From positions 1 through 20,325 of the IMG/VR virus record IMGVR_UViG_3300033153_003152: DNA of 20,325 bases; one strand, written 5' to 3'. The notes beneath the pieces were generated by a model. The model did no database searches. It was given only the letters and a program-made list of their open reading frames with translations, and was not told the origin of the DNA. Below are positions 16,100 to 20,325 of the stretch, one piece after another. Numbering within the stretch: position 1 is the first letter of the stretch; each line of letters begins with the position of its first letter. Position numbers and translations under genes: made by a program. The DNA comes from a virus.

Positions 16100-16461
16100 A
16101 ATGCTGCTCTCACTGCACAATCTTTGGCCTCAAGAAGCTTCCTGAGACAAGCATTCTTCTCATCACCATCCAGATGAGCTCTGTTCAGTGTTTCAGCAAG
16201 CTCACAGAAAGGCTTGCTTATAGCAGCCAGTTTCTCAGGCAAGTGATCATATTTAAAGTATCCCATTATTCTTGTCATATCTTCTTCTCCAAAGATGTGT
16301 TCAGTGATTGTTATCCCATCCAACACAAGCCTTTTGTGTTTTACATACTCTTCAGCTCGCTCTTTAAAAACAAATTTCAATGCTTTTGAGTCTGTAAAAG
16401 GAACCCAGTAATCATCAGAGTTATAGCACTTATTATCTTTTTCTATCATCCATTCTGGCAT
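16096..16461 (-). CDS. Acb2/Tad1 hairpin-domain protein with N-terminal extension
   Basis: This 121-aa protein has a C-terminal half (about 62-121) with MGYFKYDHLPEKLAAISKPF, then FCELAETLNRAHLDGDEKNA and CLRKLLEAKDCAVRAAL. This is the helical hairpin known as the Acb2/Tad1 domain. Characterised members soak up cyclic nucleotides or gcADPR signals and so block CBASS or Thoeris defence. The first 60 residues (PEWMIEKDNKCYNSDDYWVP, then a Lys/Glu-rich helix) are an extra part I do not recognise. GGAG precedes the ATG by 7 nt. The hairpin family is widespread in phages and many members are untested, so the sponge activity here is inferred from family only. Confidence 0.75.
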   Translation of the reverse strand: MPEWMIEKDNKCYNSDDYWVPFTDSKALKFVFKERAEEYVKHKRLVLDGITITEHIFGEEDMTRIMGYFKYDHLPEKLAAISKPFCELAETLNRAHLDGDEKNACLRKLLEAKDCAVRAAL

Positions 16462-16462
16462 A

Positions 16463-16726
16463 TCACTTCTCCCTCAATACATACTCACTTGGTGCTTTAT
16501 TATACTTGACCTTTGCCTTCTTTGTGTTGTTCCCTGTAACAGTAGCAAAGAATCCTATTAATACAAGGGCTATGAACCCATATGTTATTCTCTCAAGAAT
16601 CTTCAATCTGAAGTGGTGAGTCTTACATGGCAACTCTGCATGGTGGACTTTTATGTCATTTACATCTGATACTAAGCTATCAATTTTATCATTTATAGTC
16701 ATTAATAGATCAATAGCACTACTCAT
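16463..16726 (-). CDS. One-TM membrane protein, holin-like
   Basis: This 87-aa protein has an N-terminal helix with a regular hydrophobic pattern (IDLLMTINDKIDSLVSDVND), then HAELPCKTHHFRLKILERI, one membrane segment at 48-65 (ITYGFIALVLIGFFATVT) and a basic cytoplasmic-type tail. The outline of a coiled-coil, an LPC-x-x-H linker and a single TM recurs in phage holin-like proteins. A soluble M15 endolysin is encoded downstream, so a holin is needed; no better candidate is seen in the late operon. The ATG overlaps the preceding TAA by one base. A membrane accessory role unrelated to lysis is the main alternative. Confidence 0.55.
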   Translation of the reverse strand: MSSAIDLLMTINDKIDSLVSDVNDIKVHHAELPCKTHHFRLKILERITYGFIALVLIGFFATVTGNNTKKAKVKYNKAPSEYVLREK

Positions 16727-16965
16727 TATGACCTCATTATCTTATCAAAAGCTTCATCTATATCAACCAGGATGTCATCTGGTGTCTTTGAAACCCATTC
16801 TATTTTGGTAGGTGCACTAACTCGTCTAAGGATGTTCTCATAATGGTCTATGAAATGCTGCTCTGCATCATCCACTATTGGCTCAGGTGTTGAAACTAAC
16901 CCTCTTATAAAAGGAACTGCAGCAAGTGTACTTAAACAACCTTTTAAGAATGTTCTTCTATTCAT
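16726..16965 (-). CDS. Small protein with twin-arginine (Tat) signal and a capsid-like motif
   Basis: An upstream in-frame start (17007) exists, but the ATG at 16965 has AGAGG 7 nt before it and gives a clean N-terminus: MNRRTFLKGCLSTLAAVPFI. R-R-T-F-L-K-G matches the Tat signal motif (S/T-R-R-x-F-L-K), followed by a moderately hydrophobic stretch. The mature part is about 55 residues: a helix (EQHFIDHYENILRRV), then IEWVSKTPDDILVDIDEA. That last segment shares 11 of 21 residues (E-W-V-x-K-T-P-x-x-I-L-x-D-I...I) with residues 164-184 of the capsid protein here. Folded export to the periplasm is predicted. The function is unknown. The gene sits between a small ORF and the holin-like gene. Confidence 0.65.
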   Translation of the reverse strand: MNRRTFLKGCLSTLAAVPFIRGLVSTPEPIVDDAEQHFIDHYENILRRVSAPTKIEWVSKTPDDILVDIDEAFDKIMRS

Positions 16966-17128
16966 TGTTTGCCTCTGTACCAAATATATTTTTGTGGAAT
17001 ATTCCACCAGGCAACACAGTTACATGGTGACCATTTAATAAATCTACATCAAACCACTCATCCAACTTTTTTAATGTCTCTTCTGGTACTGGTGTAGCTA
17101 TATCATCTATTATAAGTATTTCACTCAT
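16958..17128 (-). CDS. Small hypothetical protein
   Basis: The ATG at 17128 is chosen over an upstream one because GGAGGAC lies 4 nt before it and it overlaps the small terminase stop. The 56-aa product reads SEILIIDDIATPVPEETLKK, then LDEWFDVDLLNGHHVTVLPG and a GIFHKNIFG end. It is acidic at the start with one likely helix. I do not recognise the family. Its end overlaps the start of the Tat-signal gene by 8 nt, so the two are probably coupled. Confidence 0.5.
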   Translation of the reverse strand: MSEILIIDDIATPVPEETLKKLDEWFDVDLLNGHHVTVLPGGIFHKNIFGTEANNE

Positions 17129-17627
17129 CACAGTCCTCCAAATCATTAATATCAATATCTGGCAGCGGTATGCCTCGTTTTTTGAGCTCTTCTGTTGGGT
17201 CTTGAATAGTTACTTTTGTAGCATTTTCTGTCATCAACTTATCAGCCAATCCTAAGTCACGAGCTATGATGTTGGCATTTAGCAGGTCTGCAGATGCCGC
17301 TGTAAATTTTTGGTTGTAGATGACTGATTCTATGTGGGACAAGATAGGAAAAAAATCTATATCCTTTTTATATCCATTCCATGTTCGGGTGGTGATATTG
17401 AGGTAGATACAAAGACCACCAATTGTATATGCCCTAAGCTTTGGCACCTTTGTATGGGTTATCTGCCCCTGAGCATGAAACACTTTATGTTCAAACAAAG
17501 GATTCTCTTCACACCACAGAAAGTACTGTTTACACTGCTTCCAAAGGAATGTAGGATTGGAAAAAATCTTCTTCCTACCATGCCTTGTTCTAATTTCCCA
17601 GAATTTGTTACCCTTTGGTGCAGGCAT
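17121..17627 (-). CDS. terS: Terminase small subunit (P22 gp3-like DNA-packaging protein)
   Basis: The start at 17627 (TAATG overlap, GGAGGG 7 nt upstream) gives 168 aa beginning MPAPKGNKFWEIRTRHGRKK. Diagnostic parts are FLWKQCKQYFLWCEENPLFE, VPKLRAYTIGGLCIYLNITT, RTWNGYKKDIDFF and NQKFTAASADLLNANIIARD followed by LGLADK. This is the order of P22 gp3-type small terminases, which recognise the pac site and feed DNA to the large subunit for headful packaging. Four small genes separate it from terL here. The C-terminal tail is acidic. The pac site could lie within or near this gene, as in P22 (inference). Confidence 0.85.
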   Translation of the reverse strand: MPAPKGNKFWEIRTRHGRKKIFSNPTFLWKQCKQYFLWCEENPLFEHKVFHAQGQITHTKVPKLRAYTIGGLCIYLNITTRTWNGYKKDIDFFPILSHIESVIYNQKFTAASADLLNANIIARDLGLADKLMTENATKVTIQDPTEELKKRGIPLPDIDINDLEDCDE

Positions 17628-17863
17628 TAAGCTTCCCTCCATATACTATCTTCAATAATTATGTATATATCATCATTATTAAATAGAACCTCTGATATTC
17701 TTGTAAGAAAGTATTTAAACCCATCAACAGATTCAGTGATAACCACTGTATCACCAGCTGCATAATCAACACCCTGTGGCACCTTTAATAAAAGCTTTCG
17801 TACTGTATCTTTTATTGTACTATCCACAAGTTTGATTTCATGGAATTTTTTCTTTCCTAACAT
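17627..17863 (-). CDS. Small hypothetical protein, possible ASCH/PUA-like barrel
   Basis: The ATG at 17863 has AAGGAA 8 nt upstream and gives 78 aa; an upstream start would lack a site. It reads KKKFHEIKLVDSTIKDTVRK, then VDYAAGDTVVITESVDGFKY, a LTRISEVLF strand and DDIYIIIEDSIW. The pattern HE-x-K-L, GD-x-V-x-I and R-I-x-x-V recalls small ASCH/PUA-like (DUF3850-type) barrels, but conserved residues are too few to be sure. It is the first gene of the late block, after the non-coding region, so the late promoter should lie just upstream. Confidence 0.55.
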   Translation of the reverse strand: MLGKKKFHEIKLVDSTIKDTVRKLLLKVPQGVDYAAGDTVVITESVDGFKYFLTRISEVLFNNDDIYIIIEDSIWREA

Positions 17864-17920
17864 ATCAACTTTCCTTGTTACAATTAAAATTATTAGCCTA
17901 AACAAAAAAATATAAATAAG

Positions 17921-17934
17921 TCTTTCTATACTAT
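17921..17934. repeat. 14-bp direct repeat TCTTTCTATACTAT, copy 1
   Basis: The same 14 bases occur again at 18076-18089. This copy also lies in a palindrome, TTTCTATA-CTA-TATAGAAA (17923-17941), with an 8-bp stem. It overlaps the candidate late promoter -10, so it could be an operator. Confidence 0.55.
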
Positions 17935-17953
17935 ATAGAAATATGAAAGTAAA
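17925..17953 (-). promoter_or_regulatory. Candidate sigma70-like promoter for the late operon
   Basis: On the minus strand TTTACT (17948-17953) lies 17 nt before TATAGA (17925-17930). Each matches its consensus at 4 of 6 bases. The start of transcription would fall near 17918, about 55 nt ahead of the first late ORF. AT-rich DNA gives such matches by chance, so confidence is low. Confidence 0.3.
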
Positions 17954-17993
17954 GCTTTATTTTAGTTGAAACAAAAATAGTTCATAAATTCAC

Positions 17994-18026
17994 TTATAAC
18001 TCACTAATATAACTGAGCATTTAGGG
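17994..18026 (-). promoter_or_regulatory. Box element copy C (inverted orientation): CCCTAAATGCTCAGTTA-N10-TTATAA
   Basis: Read on the minus strand, the 17-bp box (18026-18010) is followed by 10 nt and TTATAA (17999-17994). It matches the box of copies A and B except for one C/G change in the core. It points toward the late operon 130 bp away, so an activator-dependent promoter or operator is possible. Confidence 0.45.
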
Positions 18027-18075
18027 TATTCGGGATTATAGGTTTCTCATCCACCAGTACAGGGAGTATTTAAAC

Positions 18076-18089
18076 TCTTTCTATACTAT
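18076..18089. repeat. 14-bp direct repeat TCTTTCTATACTAT, copy 2
   Basis: This is the exact second copy of the repeat at 17921-17934, 155 bp away. It is followed by TATATATA-type sequence and is not part of a palindrome here. Confidence 0.55.
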
Positions 18090-18270
18090 TTATATATATT
18101 ACAACTATACACTTTTTTTAGGTTTATATGTGTTTATACTATATATATATTTTATTTCTCTAATCTCTAAGGGTAGTAAAACCTAATGAAACCTAAAGTG
18201 CTCTAAGTAACTGATATAATTGAAGATATTAACTTTATTTTTATCAATAAAATCAGGCACTTATGCCAAT

Positions 18271-18303
18271 CCCTAAATGGTCAGTTATTTCCAATACTTA
18301 TAA
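18271..18303 (+). promoter_or_regulatory. Box element copy A: CCCTAAATGGTCAGTTA-N10-TTATAA
   Basis: The box at 18271-18287 is followed by TTTCCAATAC and TTATAA (18298-18303). The 16-bp core CCTAAATGGTCAGTTA is identical in copy B, and the spacing to TTATAA is the same in all three copies. This suggests a bound protein next to a -10-like element. Confidence 0.45.
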
Positions 18304-18322
18304 CTTTTCTTAAAGTTGAGAA

Positions 18323-18355
18323 ACCTAAATGGTCAGTTAAAACAAGTACTTATAT
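18323..18355 (+). promoter_or_regulatory. Box element copy B: ACCTAAATGGTCAGTTA-N10-TTATAT
   Basis: The box at 18323-18339 is followed by AAACAAGTAC and TTATAT (18350-18355). It starts 52 bp after copy A in the same orientation. A degenerate fourth site with nearly the same 10-nt spacer (AAACAAATAC, then TTATAA) ends at about 18473 but lacks a clear box. Confidence 0.45.
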
Positions 18356-18520
18356 TTTTATATTTGAAAACCAATATCAACACCATATTTTAAATCCTCA
18401 ATATTCTCCAACAGTTATAACTATTTTATTGTCCCAACTAACATTGTATGTACTATAAAAACAAATACTTATAAGAAAAAACACCAAGAGTGAACTAAAA
18501 AATACCAACTCCAACCCAAA

Positions 18521-18563
18521 TTCTTAAATTAAATTTAAAAACCTATAAAAATTAATTTAAGAA
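18521..18563. repeat. 12-bp perfect inverted repeat after the zinc-ribbon gene
   Basis: TTCTTAAATTAA (18521-18532) and TTAATTTAAGAA (18552-18563) are exact inverse copies with a 19-nt spacer. They begin 8 nt after the stop of the last small gene, so a transcript-end hairpin is possible. The stem is almost all A-T and has no U tract, so a terminator is weakly supported; a protein site or origin element is the alternative. Confidence 0.4.
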
Positions 18564-18571
18564 AATAAAAG

Positions 18572-18809
18572 CTATTTTTCAACCTTAACAAACTTATTCA
18601 AATACATCCCACACCCAGGACATGTTGAATGTGATCTCTCCCTCATCCAATATTTAGACCATTGAGTCCCATTATACTTCACTTCACAGCGAGGACACAC
18701 CCAGGTTTCTTGCTTAGGGGGCTTTTCTCCTCTTATATATATAATTACCTATACTTATAATAAACACCACTATAGCCCAATAAATATACACTAATAATGT
18801 ATCACTCAT
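18572..18809 (-). CDS. Membrane-anchored zinc-ribbon protein, probably made by +1 frameshift
   Basis: If the ribosome moves forward one base at CCC-T (zero frame GCC CCC TAA), the TM ORF joins a 47-residue tail: KQETWVCPRCEVKYNGTQWS, then a basic helix, STCPGCGMYLN and a Lys-rich end. Four Cys (C38, C41, C63, C66 of a 78-aa product) form a typical zinc ribbon. The zinc-ribbon frame has no ATG, GTG or TTG between its last upstream stop and its first Cys motif except a GTG inside W-V-C without a ribosome site. The fused product makes sense: one TM, a KRRK anchor, a cytoplasmic zinc ribbon. A real single-base insertion in the C run, or a sequencing error, would look the same. Confidence 0.55.
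18714..18809 (-). CDS. Small one-TM protein (zero-frame part of a probable frameshift gene)
   Basis: This 31-aa ORF begins at an ATG overlapping the stop of the upstream gene (ATGA), with a strong AGGAGG 8 nt before it. It encodes a short N-terminus (MSDTLL), one membrane helix (about 6-24: VYIYWAIVVFIISIGNYIY) and a basic end KRRKAP. It stops in GCC CCC TAA. On its own it is a tiny membrane protein with the basic end inside the cell by the positive-inside rule. The +1 frame just after the stop encodes a zinc ribbon with no start codon, so the two are probably parts of one protein. Confidence 0.65.
   Translation of the reverse strand: MSDTLLVYIYWAIVVFIISIGNYIYKRRKAP
18716..18721 (-). other. 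Candidate +1 frameshift site CCCCC-T before TAA
   Basis: The minus strand reads GCC CCC TAA G. A P-site tRNA on CCC can re-pair with CCT after a +1 move while the slow stop codon waits. Similar CCC-U-stop sites are known for +1 frameshifting in Listeria phage PSA. An AGGAG lies 7 nt before the CCC codon. Confidence 0.45.
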
Positions 18810-19126
18810 CTCTCATGCCTCCTATAAAAATGTTCATAATCTTCTTGAGTCCAAGTATCATCAAAAGGTTCATCATTCAGGTCCTCTTCAGAATAATTTA
18901 ACTTTCTTCTTAGATTATGATCCACTGATAGCACATCCATTAACCTTTCACCTTGGTCAAGCCAACCCTCTGATTTTAACTCCATCTCTAAAACATCAAT
19001 AGGCAAACCACTTTTCTTGAATAAGCACTTAGATGAGACAGGAAAATTCTGTATCTCATGCTTATAGACAGACCAAGGAACACAATTTATGCCTCCTTTT
19101 CTTATTCTTTGTCTTAGAGTGGTCAA
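18806..19126 (-). CDS. Hypothetical protein, charged and helical
   Basis: The start chosen is a TTG at 19126: it overlaps the upstream TGA by 4 nt and has GGAG 8 nt before. A GTG at 19135 has its only GGAG one base away. The product is 106 aa, reading TTLRQRIRKGGINCVPWSVY, then FKKSGLPIDVLEMELKSEGW and a strongly acidic, aromatic end (EPFDDTWTQEDYEHFYRR). It is mostly helical and has two Cys. I do not recognise it. Its stop overlaps the start of the small TM gene. Confidence 0.55.
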   Translation of the reverse strand: MTTLRQRIRKGGINCVPWSVYKHEIQNFPVSSKCLFKKSGLPIDVLEMELKSEGWLDQGERLMDVLSVDHNLRRKLNYSEEDLNDEPFDDTWTQEDYEHFYRRHER

Positions 19127-19320
19127 TCTCCACACTCCAATAACATTTGATTTTCCTCATCCAATGGAAGCTTGTTCACTTTTACCATCTCATGACAGAA
19201 CAAACACTTCATCCTATGTGGCTTGTTAAACTGGTTCCTTGTACAATGAGCACTATGTACAGTACCACAAAGGGCACATTTCCATGAATATTCTATGTAA
19301 GTTAATTGGTTATGGTTCAT
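19123..19320 (-). CDS. Small zinc-ribbon protein
   Basis: The ATG at 19320 overlaps the upstream stop (ATGA) and has AAAGGA upstream, giving 65 aa. It has WKCALCGTVHSAHCTRNQFN and RMKCLFCHEMVKVNKL. The C-x2-C pairs (C15, C18; C38 and C41 by my count) make a two-knuckle zinc ribbon, with the extra C24 and H20 nearby. Such ribbons often bind nucleic acid or RNA polymerase, but no specific role can be inferred. It is one of several Cys-rich small proteins in this block. Confidence 0.65.
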   Translation of the reverse strand: MNHNQLTYIEYSWKCALCGTVHSAHCTRNQFNKPHRMKCLFCHEMVKVNKLPLDEENQMLLECGD

Positions 19321-19481
19321 GATAATCCTTTCATCCATTGGCTTAGTATCCAACAGATATTGGTTATTACACACCCAATCCCATAAGCCTCAAATTTGTC
19401 AATATCATCATGGTTCACTGCACAGAAGCCAAGGGTAAAAATACACCCAACCAGTATAACAAAAATAGATAAATTATTCAT
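19317..19481 (-). CDS. Small membrane protein with two TM segments
   Basis: The ATG at 19481 has GGAGG only 3 nt upstream, a short gap, but the alternative start at 19499 has no site. The product is 54 aa with a first hydrophobic segment at about 4-21 (LSIFVILVGCIFTLGFCA), a polar turn (NHDDIDKFEA) and a second at about 34-48 (YGIGCVITNICWILSQW). It overlaps both neighbours. No family is recognised. Small early phage membrane proteins are often involved in host takeover or superinfection exclusion, but that is speculative here. Confidence 0.55.
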   Translation of the reverse strand: MNNLSIFVILVGCIFTLGFCAVNHDDIDKFEAYGIGCVITNICWILSQWMKGLS

Positions 19482-19722
19482 TTTCCTCCAATACACCATA
19501 AAAGCCTGATTTTTGTTGATGCTTTGGACACAATGCTTTTATATCCTGTGTGCTAACTCTTTTAGTATTACAATCAGGACATTCAACATATTGATCAACC
19601 CACCAAGCACACTCATCTGCAAGACAAAATACTCTCTTTAAATTCCTACCCATAGCTGTTTCATATATACCAGACATCTTTGGACAGACTAACTTTTTAT
19701 ATTCAGCTATTGTTTTGATCAT
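19474..19722 (-). CDS. Cys-rich small phage protein (zinc binding)
   Basis: The ATG at 19722 overlaps the upstream stop (TGATG) with GGAGG 7 nt before. The 82-aa protein reads KTIAEYKKLVCPKMSGIYET, then KRVFCLADECAWWVDQYVEC, PDCNTKRVS and KALCPKHQQKSGFYGVL. The C-L-A-D-x-C-x-x-W motif with an opening L-V-C-P is a recurring pattern in phage small proteins of unknown role. Seven candidate ligands (C13, C33, C38, C48, C51, C65, H68) could hold one or two zinc ions or an iron-sulphur centre. Confidence 0.65.
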   Translation of the reverse strand: MIKTIAEYKKLVCPKMSGIYETAMGRNLKRVFCLADECAWWVDQYVECPDCNTKRVSTQDIKALCPKHQQKSGFYGVLEENE

Positions 19723-19925
19723 CAATATTCCTCCCAATATCCATACTCATTAAGGTATTTACCATCATTCTCCTCACCAGGCTCCCAATCAACCCATTCC
19801 CCACAACTATTTTTCTTTTTACCTCTTGGGCCAGAGTCTTCTTCTTTTTTACCAAAGTCACTGCTTCCTATTGCTCCAGGAGCACAATCATCATATTCAT
19901 CTTCTTCATCATAAGGCCAAGTCAT
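19722..19925 (-). CDS. Very acidic small hypothetical protein
   Basis: This 67-aa protein starts with an ATG overlapping the upstream stop (ATGA), with GGAGGGG upstream. It begins WPYDEEDEYDDCAPGAIGSS, has a small basic stretch PRGKKKNSCGEW, and ends in WEPGEEND and an aromatic tail YGYWEEY. It is low-complexity and probably disordered, with many Asp/Glu and Trp/Tyr. Acidic proteins of this kind can mimic DNA, but nothing here shows it. No family is recognised. Confidence 0.5.
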   Translation of the reverse strand: MTWPYDEEDEYDDCAPGAIGSSDFGKKEEDSGPRGKKKNSCGEWVDWEPGEENDGKYLNEYGYWEEY

Positions 19926-20209
19926 TTCTTCCCCTCCATTAATTTATCCCAACATTCTTTGCTACATATACAAGGCTCAATAGGCTGCCCCATACACCCA
20001 CATTCATGACCAGAGCAACACATCTGATATTTAAACTTGTATACAAATTCACCACATATTTCACAATACTCTCCAAACTTTCTGGTGTATAAGAAAAAGT
20101 GCATGTCCTCCCTAATTTGTTTGTTATCAGCCTTCTTTGTAATACCTCTGCCAGAATATATGTACAAACTATATAAACTTATTGGTTTTGGCCAAATTTC
20201 TTCTTCCAT
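19922..20209 (-). CDS. Cys-rich small phage protein (multi zinc-knuckle)
   Basis: The ATG at 20209 follows GGAG by 7 nt and gives 95 aa; an upstream TTG would not have a site. The first half is aromatic (ISLYSLYIYSGRGI) and the second carries YCEICGEFVYKF, QMCCSGHECGCMGQPIEPCI and CSKECW. Nine Cys plus a His form at least two metal sites. The order C-x-x-C, MCC-x(2)-H-E-CGC-x-GQPIEP, C-S-x-EC is a recurring phage protein pattern of unknown role. It overlaps its downstream neighbour. Confidence 0.65.
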   Translation of the reverse strand: MEEEIWPKPISLYSLYIYSGRGITKKADNKQIREDMHFFLYTRKFGEYCEICGEFVYKFKYQMCCSGHECGCMGQPIEPCICSKECWDKLMEGKK

Positions 20210-20241
20210 ATCACTTCTCCTCAATCACCCAATATATGATA

Positions 20242-20325
20242 TTACTGTTTTTCCTCTTCAAAGAAAGGTTGTGAAGCACAACATCTACCATGCTTGACAA
20301 GAATCTTCCTACAGACAAAGAATTT
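20242..20325 (-). CDS. C-terminal end of an upstream gene, Cys-containing (cut by window edge)
   Basis: One open frame reads FFVCRKILVKHGRCCASQPF and stops at TAA (20242-20244). Three Cys and a His make it look like the end of another zinc-binding small protein, like its neighbours. A second frame (20324-20211) is also open, ends in YWVIEEK and stops 1 nt before the next ATG, which would fit the tight packing. Only sequence to the right can decide. Confidence 0.35.
   Translation of the reverse strand, partial: KFFVCRKILVKHGRCCASQPFFEEEKQ

Larger units (their letters stand above)
17864..18571. other. AT-rich non-coding region between the two gene blocks
   Basis: This stretch of about 700 bp is stop-dense in all frames and much more AT-rich than the genes. 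It holds a three-copy box element, a 14-bp direct repeat, a 12-bp inverted repeat and a candidate sigma70-like promoter, listed separately. I see no tRNA or gene. A 17-codon frame at 18333-18386 is too short to support. The place between the small-gene block and the packaging block suggests promoters or an origin (inference). Confidence 0.6.

Noticed and set aside
16726-17007. Longer version of the Tat protein starting at 17007
   Set aside because: The extra 14 residues would bury the twin-arginine motif, and the ribosome site fits the ATG at 16965.
18333-18386. A 17-codon ORF on the minus strand with GAGG 9 nt upstream
   Set aside because: It is very short, hydrophobic without a pattern, and lies over a box element; a leader peptide cannot be supported.
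17864-18571. Possible tRNA, CRISPR or archaeal-type promoters in the AT-rich spacer
   Set aside because: No cloverleaf or regular repeat-spacer unit is present. TTATAA motifs look TATA-like, but strong ribosome sites and a peptidoglycan enzyme point to a bacterial host.
18700-18702. GTG as an independent start for the zinc-ribbon frame
   Set aside because: There is no ribosome site at a useful distance (the GAGGAG is about 24 nt away) and it begins one residue before the first Cys knuckle.

Overview
The window is part of the genome of a tailed, contractile-tailed (myovirus-type) bacteriophage. Every gene I can support lies on the minus strand, so transcription runs from right (20325) to left (1). 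Genes are packed with ATGA, TAATG or TGATG junctions, and almost all have clear GGAG/AGGAG ribosome binding sites, so the host is a bacterium. An M15 peptidoglycan peptidase supports this. The DNA is AT-rich. I see no integrase, repressor, tRNA, IS element or CRISPR array, and the host cannot be named from this window.

Right block (20325-18572): a run of very small proteins, most of them Cys-rich zinc-knuckle or zinc-ribbon types plus two small membrane proteins. It ends in a gene pair (18809-18572) that looks like one membrane-anchored zinc ribbon joined by a +1 frameshift at a C5 run followed by a stop. Next comes about 700 bp of very AT-rich non-coding DNA (17864-18571). It holds a three-copy element, CCTAAATGsTCAGTTA followed 10 nt later by TTATAw, with two direct copies and one inverted, plus other repeats. 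It probably carries the promoters for the late genes.

Middle block (17863-10503): packaging and portal genes with accessory genes mixed in. In transcription order these are an unknown small protein, a P22 gp3-like small terminase, two small ORFs (one with a twin-arginine signal and a motif shared with this phage's own capsid protein), a one-TM holin-like protein, an Acb2/Tad1-type hairpin protein (anti-CBASS/anti-Thoeris family), a small Cys protein, large terminase, an M15 endolysin, an unknown 259-aa protein, a DUF1073-type portal, and a MuF head protein fused to a JAB/RadC-like HNHP domain.

Left block (10506-1): the head and tail assembly line. It runs through a small Cys protein, a DUF2213-type protease/scaffold, a Gp24-like cement protein with an extra C-terminal domain, a DUF2184-type major capsid protein, a coiled-coil protein, DUF4054 and three more neck/completion proteins, a DUF3383-type sheath, a DUF3277-type tube, a tail assembly chaperone with a likely -1 frameshift extension, a short (499 aa) tape measure, a Dit-like baseplate protein, a Pam3 gp18-like plug, and the start of a baseplate hub protein cut by the window edge. 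Family names come from sequence recognition by eye; no database search was run.
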